57,080 nt of DNA. Origin: JAGLHV01 sp023143305 [NCBI: Clostridia bacterium] (GTDB lineage Bacteria; CBDUZB01; JAGLHV01). This document shows positions 35,254-43,605 of the stretch, piece after piece. Numbering within the stretch: position 1 is the first letter of the stretch; each line of letters begins with the position of its first letter. The position numbers and the translations under genes were made by a program. The notes under the pieces are model-generated. The model was not told the DNA's origin and did not search any database. It saw only the letters and a list, made by a program, of their open reading frames with translations. Location of the stretch: assembly GCA_030637025.1 (NCBI GenBank), contig DAOVVV010000015.1:1-57080 (forward strand). Reading direction: 5' to 3'.

Positions 35254-35538
35254 TCATTCTAAAACAGTATTTAATAATTTAACTAATTCTTCAGTGTCTT
35301 TTTCCATTGAATCATGAAGAAAATTTTTATTTTCCTTTAATTTAAACAATTCATCAGCAATATTCAAGGCTGCCAGTACAGCTACTTTATTTGTGTCTAC
35401 TATGTTAGTAATGCGTGAAATCTCCCTCATTTTTTGATCAACTAAAGAGGCTAAAGAATATATATGTAACGGATCTTCTTCACTAGTAACTTCATATTCT
35501 CTGCCAAATATTTTTATTACTATTTTGTCTTTAGCCAC
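35254..35538 (-). CDS. zapA: Cell division protein ZapA
   Basis: A 94-residue protein of the ZapA family, which bundles FtsZ filaments at midcell. KIFGREYEVTSEED and the ALNIADELFKLKEN region match. The rest is a coiled coil. It starts with GTG, with AGGTGA six bases upstream. The 6S RNA gene follows, and a coiled-coil gene that may be ZapB-like precedes it. Confidence 0.9.
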   Translation of the reverse strand: MAKDKIVIKIFGREYEVTSEEDPLHIYSLASLVDQKMREISRITNIVDTNKVAVLAALNIADELFKLKENKNFLHDSMEKDTEELVKLLNTVLE

Positions 35539-35556
35539 TCCGTCTCACCTAATTTT

Positions 35557-35796
35557 TTATATTTTAAATTTTTCCATTTTTTTTAAAAGTTCCAGCATTT
35601 TTCCTTTTATTTTTTCTTGTTCTTTCTGAAGTAATTCATTTTCCCTGATCATTTTTTGTGCTTTTTCATTTTCCCTTTCTAAAAATTTTACATTCTCGGC
35701 GTTTTTACTAACCTTTTCTTTTAATAATTTGTTCTCTTCTTTTAAAGAATAAACAATTGCTACTGTTTTTATTATTTTATCCTTTAATATTTTCAT
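35557..35796 (-). CDS. Short coiled-coil protein, possibly ZapB-like
   Basis: A 79-residue, nearly all-helical protein rich in Lys and Glu with a heptad pattern (LKEENKLLKEKVSKNAENVK). Size and position just upstream of zapA suggest a ZapB-type division factor. Coiled coils are hard to assign by sequence, so this is an inference from context. Confidence 0.55.
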   Translation of the reverse strand: MKILKDKIIKTVAIVYSLKEENKLLKEKVSKNAENVKFLERENEKAQKMIRENELLQKEQEKIKGKMLELLKKMEKFKI

Positions 35797-35834
35797 TATT
35801 ATTGTTGTTTAAAAATAAACCTTTTAAAATTTTT

Positions 35835-38252
35835 TTATTTGTCTCTTATTTTCACCTTAAAATTTTTCTCCAATGAGTGAAGAACCTTATTATGAATAGA
35901 ATTAACTTCTTTATCGGTTAAGGTCTTTTCTCCGGACTGATAAATAATAGAATAAGCCATACTCCTGAACCCTCTATCTATTTGTTTCCCCTGATAAACA
36001 TCAAATAATTTTATTTGAGTAATAACTTTTCCACCTGTTTTTTTTATTTGAGAAGAAACCTGAAAATAAGAAATTCCTTCAGGTACCACCAACGCAACAT
36101 CTCTTACCACGGCCGGATATTTACTAATCGGAAAATAATTTCTTTTAAGATTTTGACTCTTTAAGAGCGCACCCATATCTAATTCAAAAATATAAACCGG
36201 AAAATCAAAATTATACTTTTCCGCTATCCAGGGAGATATTTTACCCAACTGTCCTATCTGTATATTTCCGGCAACAATAATTTTTGCCGACTGTTTTGGA
36301 TGAAAAAGAATATTTGACCCTTTTTCCACTTTATAATCTTTAATTCCCAAATTCTCCAGAAGCCTTATTATAACCCCTTTCAAATAAAAAAAGTCTGTTT
36401 CCCGGGATTTTTTCTGCCAATAAGATTCTTCGATCATCCCACAAATCGCGCCGGAAACTATTTTTTTTTCTTCCGGCAAAAGATTCTTTTCTCCGGCAAA
36501 AAAAATCTTTCCTGTTTCGAATAACTTAAGATCATATAAATTATAATTAATATTTTTAAAGATATTTTCTAAGATGTTTCCTAAAAGGGTCGTGCGCAAA
36601 AAACTGTATTCCCGTGACAGAGGATTTTTAACCTTCACTGCCTTAGTATAATAAGAACTATCCCTTACCCCTAATTTATTAAAACCGCCTTCACTGCTAA
36701 AAGAATAATTCATTACTTCAAAAAACCCTGCACTTACAAAAAAATCCTTTACTTCTTTCTCTAACAAAAATTCCCGGTTGGGACTATATTCCAGGCTCTT
36801 CCATCGGGGAACGGCCGGGGGAATTTCATCATATTTATAAATACGGGCAATTTCTTCTATTAAATCTATCTCCCTGCTCACCTCCTGTCTAAACGCAGGA
36901 ACCTTTACTTTCAAATTGGCATTATCCTCTAATAAATCACATTCAAAACCTAAGCGATTAAGAAAATCCAGTATTTGCTTTTTTGAAATCTCAATTCCCA
37001 AAATTCTATTAACCTGTTTCGGCCTTAAAATAATATTATGAGGAACAATTTTTTGAGGATACTGATCAATAATTCCTTCTACCACCTGTCCCCCTGCTAT
37101 TTCTCTAATTAAAGAAGTAACTCTATTTATAGCTTTTGCTGCCATTTCAAAATCAGTTCCTCTTTCAAATCTATAGGAAGATTCTGTAGTTAATCCCAGT
37201 TTCTTAGAAGTTCTACGAATATTTATTGCATCAAAATAAGCACTTTCAATAAGTAAATTACAAGTTTCATTATTCACCTGGGAATTACTTCCCCCCATTA
37301 TACCGGCTAAAGCAACTGTCTTTTTCTCATCCGCAATTACCAACATATCTTTATCTAATGTGTACTCCATGCCTTCCAGGGTTTTAAATTTTTCTTTCTC
37401 TTCTGCCCGGCGAACAATAATATGGTGATTATTTATTTGGTCATAATCAAATGCATGAAGGGGATGTCCTAATTCCATTAAGACGTAATTTGTTGCATCT
37501 ACAACATTATTAATAGCTCTTAATCCTACCATTTCCAGGCGGCGTTGTAACCAAAAAGGTGAGGGTGAAATTTTAACATTTCGAATCACTCTGGCCAGAT
37601 AACGAGGACAAAGCAAAGGTTCTTTTATGGTTACCCGTGCTTGTTTTCCAATTTCGTTTCCCGTATCTTTTAAGTTTATCTCGGGCAATTTAAAAGGGAT
37701 ATTTAAAGTCGCAGCTATCTCCCTCGCTATTCCTATAAGACTTAAACAATCTGCACGATTAGGTGTAATTTCCAAATCAAAAACTATATCCGGTAAAGAA
37801 AGAACTTTTTTGATTTCTTTTCCTAACGAAGTCTCCCGGGGCAAAATAAGCAAACCGCTCATATCATCAGAAATACCTAATTCTTTTGCCGAACACATCA
37901 TTCCTTCTGATTTTATTCCCCGGATATTAACCAGTTTTATTTTTTTATTTTCACTTAACACAGCTCCCTCCAATGCTAAAGGAACTATGTCTCCCACTTT
38001 CATATTACTTGCCCCACAAACAATATTGTATTCTTTTTTACCCGTATTTACTTTACAAACTGTTAAGCGATCTGCTTGAGGATGCGGCTCAATAGAAATA
38101 ATCTTTCCAACAACAACAATCCCTTCTATTCCCTCTCCTATCAATCGTATGTTTTCTACATTTATACCTAAACTGACCAATTTATCAGCAAGCTGTACAG
38201 CAGATAAATCAAAATCCACATATTCTTTTAACCAGCTATAAGTAACTTTCAT
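35835..38252 (-). CDS. pheT: Phenylalanyl-tRNA synthetase beta subunit
   Basis: An 805-residue subunit of the alpha2-beta2 enzyme. An N-terminal tRNA-binding (EMAP-like) domain (40-150), B3/B4 editing domain, B5 domain, a catalytic-like core and the C-terminal anticodon-binding FDX-ACB domain (KYPAVVRDVALVVPE) are all visible. Length is normal. pheS lies just upstream. Confidence 0.97.
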   Translation of the reverse strand: MKVTYSWLKEYVDFDLSAVQLADKLVSLGINVENIRLIGEGIEGIVVVGKIISIEPHPQADRLTVCKVNTGKKEYNIVCGASNMKVGDIVPLALEGAVLSENKKIKLVNIRGIKSEGMMCSAKELGISDDMSGLLILPRETSLGKEIKKVLSLPDIVFDLEITPNRADCLSLIGIAREIAATLNIPFKLPEINLKDTGNEIGKQARVTIKEPLLCPRYLARVIRNVKISPSPFWLQRRLEMVGLRAINNVVDATNYVLMELGHPLHAFDYDQINNHHIIVRRAEEKEKFKTLEGMEYTLDKDMLVIADEKKTVALAGIMGGSNSQVNNETCNLLIESAYFDAINIRRTSKKLGLTTESSYRFERGTDFEMAAKAINRVTSLIREIAGGQVVEGIIDQYPQKIVPHNIILRPKQVNRILGIEISKKQILDFLNRLGFECDLLEDNANLKVKVPAFRQEVSREIDLIEEIARIYKYDEIPPAVPRWKSLEYSPNREFLLEKEVKDFFVSAGFFEVMNYSFSSEGGFNKLGVRDSSYYTKAVKVKNPLSREYSFLRTTLLGNILENIFKNINYNLYDLKLFETGKIFFAGEKNLLPEEKKIVSGAICGMIEESYWQKKSRETDFFYLKGVIIRLLENLGIKDYKVEKGSNILFHPKQSAKIIVAGNIQIGQLGKISPWIAEKYNFDFPVYIFELDMGALLKSQNLKRNYFPISKYPAVVRDVALVVPEGISYFQVSSQIKKTGGKVITQIKLFDVYQGKQIDRGFRSMAYSIIYQSGEKTLTDKEVNSIHNKVLHSLEKNFKVKIRDK

Positions 38253-38314
38253 TTGTTCACCCTTTAATCTTAATTACAAATTTATAGAAACAATTTTTAC
38301 CCGCCGACTCTTTT

Positions 38315-39334
38315 TTAAAATTGTTTTAAAAACCGTAAATCATTCTCATAAAATAAGCGTATATCACTAATACCATATTTAATCATTGCCAATCGTTCTA
38401 TGCCGCCGCCAAAGGCAAAACCCGTCCATTCCTCCGGATCATAGCCTACAGCCTTGAATACATTAGGGTCCACCATCCCCGCACCAAAAAGCTCCAACCA
38501 CCCCGTTTTCTGACAAACACTACAACCTTTTCCTTTACATAAAACACACCGAACAGAAACTTCTGCACTGGGTTCAGTAAAAGGAAAAAAACTGGGCGTT
38601 AATCTAATCTCTATATCTTCTCCGAATATTTGTTTGAAAAACATTTTCATAATACTCTTTAAATGTCTAAAAGTTACTTCTTTGCCGACAACCAATCCTT
38701 CTACCTGATGAAAAACCGGTGAATGTGAAGCATCTATCGCATCACTTCGATAACATCTTCCGGGAGCAATAATGCGCAAAGGGGGGGATTTTTTTTCCAT
38801 TATTCGAATTTGAACAGGGGAAGTTTGAGTCCGCAATACTACTCCGTCGGACACATAAAAAGTAGCCTGCATATCCCGCGCCGGATGATCTGCAGGGGTA
38901 TTTAAAGCTTCAAAATTATAATATTCAGTCTCTACCTCGGGTCCTTCTACAATATCAAAATTTAACCTTTCAAAAATAATTTTTATTTCTTCTAAAATTC
39001 TCGTTAACGGATGTAATTTTCCTTGTAATAAAGGCCTGCCGGGAAGGGTTACATCCAAATCTTCTTTTATATCCCTATTAAAAATCAACTGTTTTAAATC
39101 TTCCTTCTTTCGGTTTAAAAAATCGTTTATTTCTTCTTTTATTTGATTGGCAAGTTTTCCAATAATTTTTCGTTCTTCCTGGGAAAGTTGTTTCATTATG
39201 CGTAAAATTTTAGTTACTAACCCTTTTCTTCCTAAATACTTAATCCTTATTAATTCCAAATCTTCTTTTTTTTCTCTTATTTGGGATATTTCTTTTTTTG
39301 CCTTTTCTCTTAAATTTTCCAATTCTTTCTGCAC
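38315..39334 (-). CDS. pheS: Phenylalanyl-tRNA synthetase alpha subunit
   Basis: A 339-residue catalytic subunit. The N-terminal coiled coil (1-90) is followed by class II motifs: HPARDMQATF, LRTQTSPVQIR, FHQVEGLVVG, and GFAFGGGIERLAMIKYG as motif 3. It begins with GTG after AAAGGAGA. A TPR gene and the potassium-transport genes lie between it and rplT. Confidence 0.97.
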   Translation of the reverse strand: MQKELENLREKAKKEISQIREKKEDLELIRIKYLGRKGLVTKILRIMKQLSQEERKIIGKLANQIKEEINDFLNRKKEDLKQLIFNRDIKEDLDVTLPGRPLLQGKLHPLTRILEEIKIIFERLNFDIVEGPEVETEYYNFEALNTPADHPARDMQATFYVSDGVVLRTQTSPVQIRIMEKKSPPLRIIAPGRCYRSDAIDASHSPVFHQVEGLVVGKEVTFRHLKSIMKMFFKQIFGEDIEIRLTPSFFPFTEPSAEVSVRCVLCKGKGCSVCQKTGWLELFGAGMVDPNVFKAVGYDPEEWTGFAFGGGIERLAMIKYGISDIRLFYENDLRFLKQF

Positions 39335-39349
39335 GCTAAATCTCCTTTT

Positions 39350-39640
39350 TTAAATGCCTACTAATTTATCCAGGTGTTCTTTAGCATAAACATGGTCGGA
39401 CTTTAATTCTAACGTTTGCCTGTACATTTTGCTTGCTTGTTCAATCATATTTTTTGCTTCGTAAGTAATCCCTAAATTATAATAAATTTGAGGATTGTTT
39501 GAGTTAATCTTTAAAGCTTCTTGAAATTCTTTTATTGCCTGGTCATATTTTTGGTTCAAAAAATAAAATTTTCCTAATTCTATTAATTCTTGTTCCAGAT
39601 TATCTTCATTTTTATTAAACTTTTCTTTTTTATCTTTCAT
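39350..39640 (-). CDS. Small TPR-repeat protein
   Basis: A 96-residue protein with two tetratricopeptide repeats (KFYFLNQKYDQAIKEFQEAL and YYNLGITYEAKNMIEQASKM) after a charged N terminus. TPRs bind proteins. Partner unknown. It lies between ktrA and pheS in the same direction. Confidence 0.75.
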   Translation of the reverse strand: MKDKKEKFNKNEDNLEQELIELGKFYFLNQKYDQAIKEFQEALKINSNNPQIYYNLGITYEAKNMIEQASKMYRQTLELKSDHVYAKEHLDKLVGI

Positions 39641-39679
39641 CTCTTGTCTTTTCTTTCCTCCGTCACCAATCTTATTTTA

Positions 39680-40375
39680 TTAATCTTTCTTCAACTTGGT
39701 AATAGTCTCAATCTTGCCTAAAACCACTAAACTCGCCCCTTCACTAATTTCATCTTCCGGCTGGGGAGAAATATTCACTATTTCTTTAAAATCTGTTTCT
39801 CCGGACTTCGTCACTATGGGCTGTTTTTTCTTTATGGCAATTACCGTCACTCCGTATTTTGCCCTTATATCTATTTCCCTAATTGTTTTGCCAATAAAAG
39901 ATTGCGGAGCATGTATTTCCACAATACTATAATAAGGGGAAAGTTCTATTTGATCTAATATATTAGGAGAAATTAAACCCTCTGCCAGCCTAAGAGCCAT
40001 ATCCCTTTCAGGGAAAATAATTTTATCCGCACCTACTTTTCGTAAAATTTTTCCATGAAGAGAATTTAACGCTTTGGCTACAATTCTTTTTACTCCCATT
40101 TCCTTCAACAATAAAGTTACTAAAATACTTGCTTCCATCCCTGTTCCAATACCGACAATAACAATGTCCATCTTCTTTATTCCCAAAGCCTGCAGTGTTC
40201 TTTCTTCTGTTGCGTCCGCTTGAACTGCATGAGTAATTATATTACTAATTTCTCTTATCCGTTCTTCATCTTTATCTATAGCTAATACTTCGCATTTTTT
40301 TTGCGATAATACCTTTGCAATATTATAACCAAATGTCCCTAAACCAATAACTGCTATTTGTTTTTTATCTGCCAT
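39680..40375 (-). CDS. ktrA: Potassium uptake regulatory subunit KtrA/TrkA-like
   Basis: A 231-residue RCK protein. The N-terminal Rossmann fold (GLGTFGYNIAKVL) binds NAD or ATP, and a C-terminal TrkA-C domain follows (SFIGKTIREIDIRAKYGVTV). The single copy of each domain makes it KtrA-like rather than a double-length TrkA. It gates the KtrB-like channel encoded just upstream. Confidence 0.9.
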   Translation of the reverse strand: MADKKQIAVIGLGTFGYNIAKVLSQKKCEVLAIDKDEERIREISNIITHAVQADATEERTLQALGIKKMDIVIVGIGTGMEASILVTLLLKEMGVKRIVAKALNSLHGKILRKVGADKIIFPERDMALRLAEGLISPNILDQIELSPYYSIVEIHAPQSFIGKTIREIDIRAKYGVTVIAIKKKQPIVTKSGETDFKEIVNISPQPEDEISEGASLVVLGKIETITKLKKD

Positions 40376-40438
40376 TTTTTCTCCTTATAAGTTTTAAGGA
40401 TTATCTTTATTTATTTTTAAAAATTAATAGGAAACACT

Positions 40439-41779
40439 TTATCCGACAAAAACTCTTTCCAGGGGATATTGAATTTTTAATTGTCCTTTATCCTGCAACA
40501 AAACCGCCACTCCTAAAGTAAGAGGCCCTAATCTTCCGGCATACATGGTAAAAATAATTAACATTTTCCCCATACTACTTAAAGTCGGAGTTATTCCTGT
40601 AGATAAGCCCACAGTGCCAAAAGCAGAAATAACTTCAAAAAAAACTTTAATAAAAGCTTCTTTTTCTGTTACTAACATAACAACAGTAATAACACTAATA
40701 AAGATTATAGAAAGAAAACCCACTACAAAAGATTTTCTTACTATTTCATTAGCTATCCGCCGATTAAAAAAAGTTACTTCTTTTTTTTTCGTAATCGTAG
40801 CCCACATAGCAGCTATCATCACCCCAAAAGTAGTAGTTTTTATCCCCCCCCCTGTCCCTCCCGGTGAAGCACCGATAATCATTAAAAAAGCAGCAATAAA
40901 TAATGTTCCACTGGTTATCCAGGAAATATTTACAGTACTAAATCCGGCTGTCCGTGTACTAACGGATTGAAAGAAAGCCATTAAGATTTTCTTTTCCCAT
41001 GAAAAACTGCCTAAAGTAGCAGAATTATTATATTCAAATACAAAAAAAATTATTGTTCCAAAAACAATTAAGCTAAAAGAAAATAACAAAACAATTTTAC
41101 TATGTAAAGATATTTTTTTTACTTTAAAATATTGATAAAAGTCACTTAAAACTATATACCCTAAACCTCCTAAAATAATTAAACAACTCATAGTCAAATT
41201 AATTACCACATCTCCCTTGTAAGCAGATAAACTACTAAAGGGACCATGCACTCTACCAAAAACATCAAACCCTGCATTACAAAAAGCAGATATAGAATGA
41301 AATATTCCCATATATACAGCGTTCCATATCGAGAAATCACCCATCCATCGAAGCGTAAGAATCATGGCACCAATTATCTCGATGAAAAAAGTAACTTTGA
41401 CAATATATTTAACGAAAGATACTAAGTCTCCCAAATTAAGCTGGTCAAACGCTTCCTTTATTATTATTTTTTCACGCAAGGATATTTTTTTCCCGATTAT
41501 TAAACTTAAAATTGTAGCCATGGTCATATAACCAAGAGCCCCTACCTGTAAAAGAAACAAAATTGTTATCTGGCCAAATAACGAATAAAAATTACCCGTA
41601 TCTTTAACCACCAATCCGGTTACGCAAACTGCCGAAGTAGCTGTAAACAATGAATCGATTATCGGTTGTCTTTTACCGGAAACAGTAGAAAAAGGAAAAG
41701 AAAGCAGAATAGTTCCTATTAAAATTATACAGGCAAAACCAATTAACAAAACCTGTGCAGGAGTAAACCTATAGGACAT
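40439..41779 (-). CDS. ktrB: Potassium transporter KtrB/TrkH-like
   Basis: A 446-residue membrane protein with the four-fold M1-P-M2 pattern of TrkH/KtrB. Filter-like segments include TSAVCVTGLV, FCNAGFDVFG, TRTAGFSTVN and FGTVGLSTGI. Length matches KtrB. The KtrA-like gene follows. Placement between rplT and the pheS/pheT pair is unusual. Confidence 0.92.
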   Translation of the reverse strand: MSYRFTPAQVLLIGFACIILIGTILLSFPFSTVSGKRQPIIDSLFTATSAVCVTGLVVKDTGNFYSLFGQITILFLLQVGALGYMTMATILSLIIGKKISLREKIIIKEAFDQLNLGDLVSFVKYIVKVTFFIEIIGAMILTLRWMGDFSIWNAVYMGIFHSISAFCNAGFDVFGRVHGPFSSLSAYKGDVVINLTMSCLIILGGLGYIVLSDFYQYFKVKKISLHSKIVLLFSFSLIVFGTIIFFVFEYNNSATLGSFSWEKKILMAFFQSVSTRTAGFSTVNISWITSGTLFIAAFLMIIGASPGGTGGGIKTTTFGVMIAAMWATITKKKEVTFFNRRIANEIVRKSFVVGFLSIIFISVITVVMLVTEKEAFIKVFFEVISAFGTVGLSTGITPTLSSMGKMLIIFTMYAGRLGPLTLGVAVLLQDKGQLKIQYPLERVFVG

Positions 41780-41820
41780 CCTCTTTAACCCATCCTCTTT
41801 TCTTTACCTGAATTGTTTTC

Positions 41821-42258
41821 TTAGACTACGCTGTTAACATTTGATTCAGAAAGAATAGTGGAAGAAGAAACCGCAGAGGGACAAGATACATTCGAGATGA
41901 AAATTTCCAATTTATTTTTAGCAACCTCAGCCAACCGGCTAAAGGTATTTGTATCCGATATGGCTAAATCAGCCAGAATCTTCCTGTCAATGCAAATCCC
42001 TGCTTTCTTCAATCCATTCATTAATTGACTATAAGATAAACCGTTCAACCTTGCCGCAGCATTAATTCGAGTAATCCATAATGAACGAAAATTACTTTTT
42101 CTTTTTCTTCTATCCCGATAAGAATATTGCAAGCTTTTATCCACTTGCTCTGTTGCATGCCGATAAAGATTTTTTCTTCCCAACCGGTATCCTTTAGCCA
42201 TTTTAAAAATTTTTTTCTTCCTTCTCTTTGTTGTCACTCCACCCTTCACTCTACTCAT
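41821..42258 (-). CDS. rplT: 50S ribosomal protein L20, C-terminally extended
   Basis: The first 118 residues match L20 ([45 protein letters not shown]). The remaining 27 or so residues, rich in Ser, Thr and Val, exceed the usual length. L20 binds 23S rRNA and in many bacteria represses its own operon. GGGAGGAAAG lies just before the ATG. It is the third gene of infC-rpmI-rplT. Confidence 0.95.
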   Translation of the reverse strand: MSRVKGGVTTKRRKKKIFKMAKGYRLGRKNLYRHATEQVDKSLQYSYRDRRKRKSNFRSLWITRINAAARLNGLSYSQLMNGLKKAGICIDRKILADLAISDTNTFSRLAEVAKNKLEIFISNVSCPSAVSSSTILSESNVNSVV

Positions 42259-42317
42259 CTTTCCTCCCTAATTACTAAACCAAATAATCATTCTCATAAA
42301 TTTAATTATTTTAGATT

Positions 42318-42515
42318 CTACAAATACGGCACTAATTTTTTAATAGTATTGGAATCTGTCTTATTAAGTGTTCCTGCTTTTCTTAGATTTCTTATACATT
42401 TAGCATCCTTATGGGCTAAAAGATGCCTGGCAAAAGCATTCTTTCTTTTAATTTTTCCTTTTCCCGTAAGTTTAAACCTTTTTTTTGCTCCACTATGAGT
42501 CTTTATCTTCGGCAT
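42318..42515 (-). CDS. rpmI: 50S ribosomal protein L35
   Basis: A 65-residue basic protein with the L35 pattern (MPKIKTHSGAKKRFKLTGKG). It lies between infC and rplT as in nearly all bacteria. Confidence 0.96.
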   Translation of the reverse strand: MPKIKTHSGAKKRFKLTGKGKIKRKNAFARHLLAHKDAKCIRNLRKAGTLNKTDSNTIKKLVPYL

Positions 42516-42561
42516 TTTTCCTCCTTCAGTAAAATCCCTCTTATTCTCTATTATGTATGTT

Positions 42562-43083
42562 TTATTTTTTGGGGGAAAGAATCATATGAAAAACCCGCCC
42601 CTCTCTCTTAACATCCCTTTCTATAGTTGCTCTTTGAATAAATTTTTCTTTTATTTTATTTAATATTTCTGCTCCCAAATCAACATTTCTTATTTCTCTT
42701 CCTCGAAATACGACAGAAACCTTTACTTTATCTTTTTGTTCTAAGAATTGCTCAATGTGTCTTACTTTTATTTCTAAATCATGCTTATCAATTCTGGGAC
42801 GAATTTTTATTTCCTTCAAATGAACAATTTTTTGCTTTTTTTTGTTTTCTTTTATTTTTTTTATTTTTTGAAATTTGTATTTGTTATAATCAATCAATTT
42901 ACAGACCGGGGGATCCCCCTCCACTGATACCTGCACTAAATCCAACTCTTTTTCCAGAGCAATAGCTTGTGCTTCTTCCCTATCCATTATACCTAATTGC
43001 TTACCATCTTCACCCACAAGCCTTACTTTTTTAGCTTTAATATCCTCATTCTTATTAATCCTGTTTTCTTTTTTATGTTTTAT
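42562..43083 (-). CDS. infC: Translation initiation factor IF-3
   Basis: A factor of about 173 residues that prevents premature subunit joining and proofreads start codons. The N domain (LVGEDGKQLGIMDREEAQ) and C domain (KEIKIRPRIDKHDLEIKV) are complete. No ATG fits the 5' end. A full GGAGGTGA lies three bases from a TTG at 43089, too close, but nine bases from an in-frame ATA at 43083. Since infC uses AUU, AUC or AUA starts in many bacteria for autoregulation, I take ATA as the start. The TTG remains possible. Confidence 0.9.
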   Translation of the reverse strand: MKHKKENRINKNEDIKAKKVRLVGEDGKQLGIMDREEAQAIALEKELDLVQVSVEGDPPVCKLIDYNKYKFQKIKKIKENKKKQKIVHLKEIKIRPRIDKHDLEIKVRHIEQFLEQKDKVKVSVVFRGREIRNVDLGAEILNKIKEKFIQRATIERDVKREGRVFHMILSPKK

Positions 43084-43089
43084 GCCCAA

Positions 43090-43364
43090 TCACCTCCATT
43101 CAACCAAAAATAATTTTTTTATTTCTAAAATATATTTTTAAAATCATTTTATGAGCCACTACAGGTCAAAAAAAGATGGCTCACGCCATCCTTTTATTTA
43201 AAGTATCCTTTCTTTTAATCAACAACCTCTTTGCCCATCTTAATATAAAAAGATAATTCAAACTAAAAGGCGCAAGGTGAAAAATAATTATTTTTTAAAT
43301 AAAACAATTATTTTTCTTTTTACTTTTTTCCTCAACCACTTAAAACTTTAAACACATATAAAGG
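43090..43364 (-). promoter_or_regulatory. infC operon leader, candidate L20/attenuation region
   Basis: A leader of about 275 nt separates the promoter from infC. It contains the terminator-like hairpin listed separately and a competing 7-bp helix (TGAGCCA with TGGCTCA). Long leaders with attenuators ahead of infC-rpmI-rplT are known to sense L20. No other gene is seen here. Confidence 0.5.
43168..43190 (-). terminator. Intrinsic terminator/attenuator upstream of infC
   Basis: On the minus strand GATGGC, a GTGA tetraloop and GCCATC are followed by seven T. It lies about 85 bases before the infC start codon and downstream of the operon promoter, so it would stop transcription early unless prevented. 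The 6-bp stem is modest. Confidence 0.6.
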
Positions 43365-43393
43365 AGTTTACTACATTCTTTCTTTTTTGTCAA
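43365..43393 (-). promoter_or_regulatory. infC operon promoter
   Basis: On the minus strand TTGACA (43388-43393), a 17-bp spacer, TAAACT (43365-43370). The -35 hexamer is perfect. It lies back to back with the tRNA-Leu promoter. Confidence 0.7.
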
Positions 43394-43402
43394 GTTTTTT
43401 TA

Positions 43403-43431
43403 TTGACTTTTAAAACACATTAAATTAGAAT
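43403..43431 (+). promoter_or_regulatory. tRNA-Leu promoter
   Basis: TTGACT (43403-43408), 17 bp, TAGAAT (43426-43431), ending 27 bp before the tRNA 5' end. Its -35 box is ten bases from the -35 box of the divergent infC promoter. Confidence 0.7.
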
Positions 43432-43457
43432 AAAACAGTTTCAATAAATTTTCTTTA

Positions 43458-43545
43458 GCCGGAGTGGTGAAATGGCAGACACAGCAGACTCAAAATCTGC
43501 CGTCTAATTGTGGACATGAGGGTTCGACTCCCTCCTCCGGCACCA
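43458..43545 (+). tRNA. tRNA-Leu (CAA), CCA encoded
   Basis: An 88-base class II tRNA gene. Acceptor arms GCCGGAG and CTCCGGC pair fully, and an encoded CCA follows discriminator A. The anticodon loop CTCAAAA, between GCAGA and TCTGC, gives anticodon CAA. The long variable arm and GGTTCGACTCC T arm are normal. It decodes UUG. Confidence 0.97.
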
Positions 43546-43605
43546 AATTGTACCTTACTCTACTTCACTAAATTTAAAAATATACATAATCAAAAAGCAA
43601 ATCCT

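Noticed and set aside
37627-38079. 150-codon plus-strand open frame opposite pheT
   Set aside because: It is a shadow frame inside a well-supported gene, with no ribosome site or family resemblance.
43175-43190. Plus-strand terminator at the same hairpin
   Set aside because: The hairpin is symmetrical, but on the plus strand it is followed by CTTTTATTT and no plus-strand transcript is expected to enter it.
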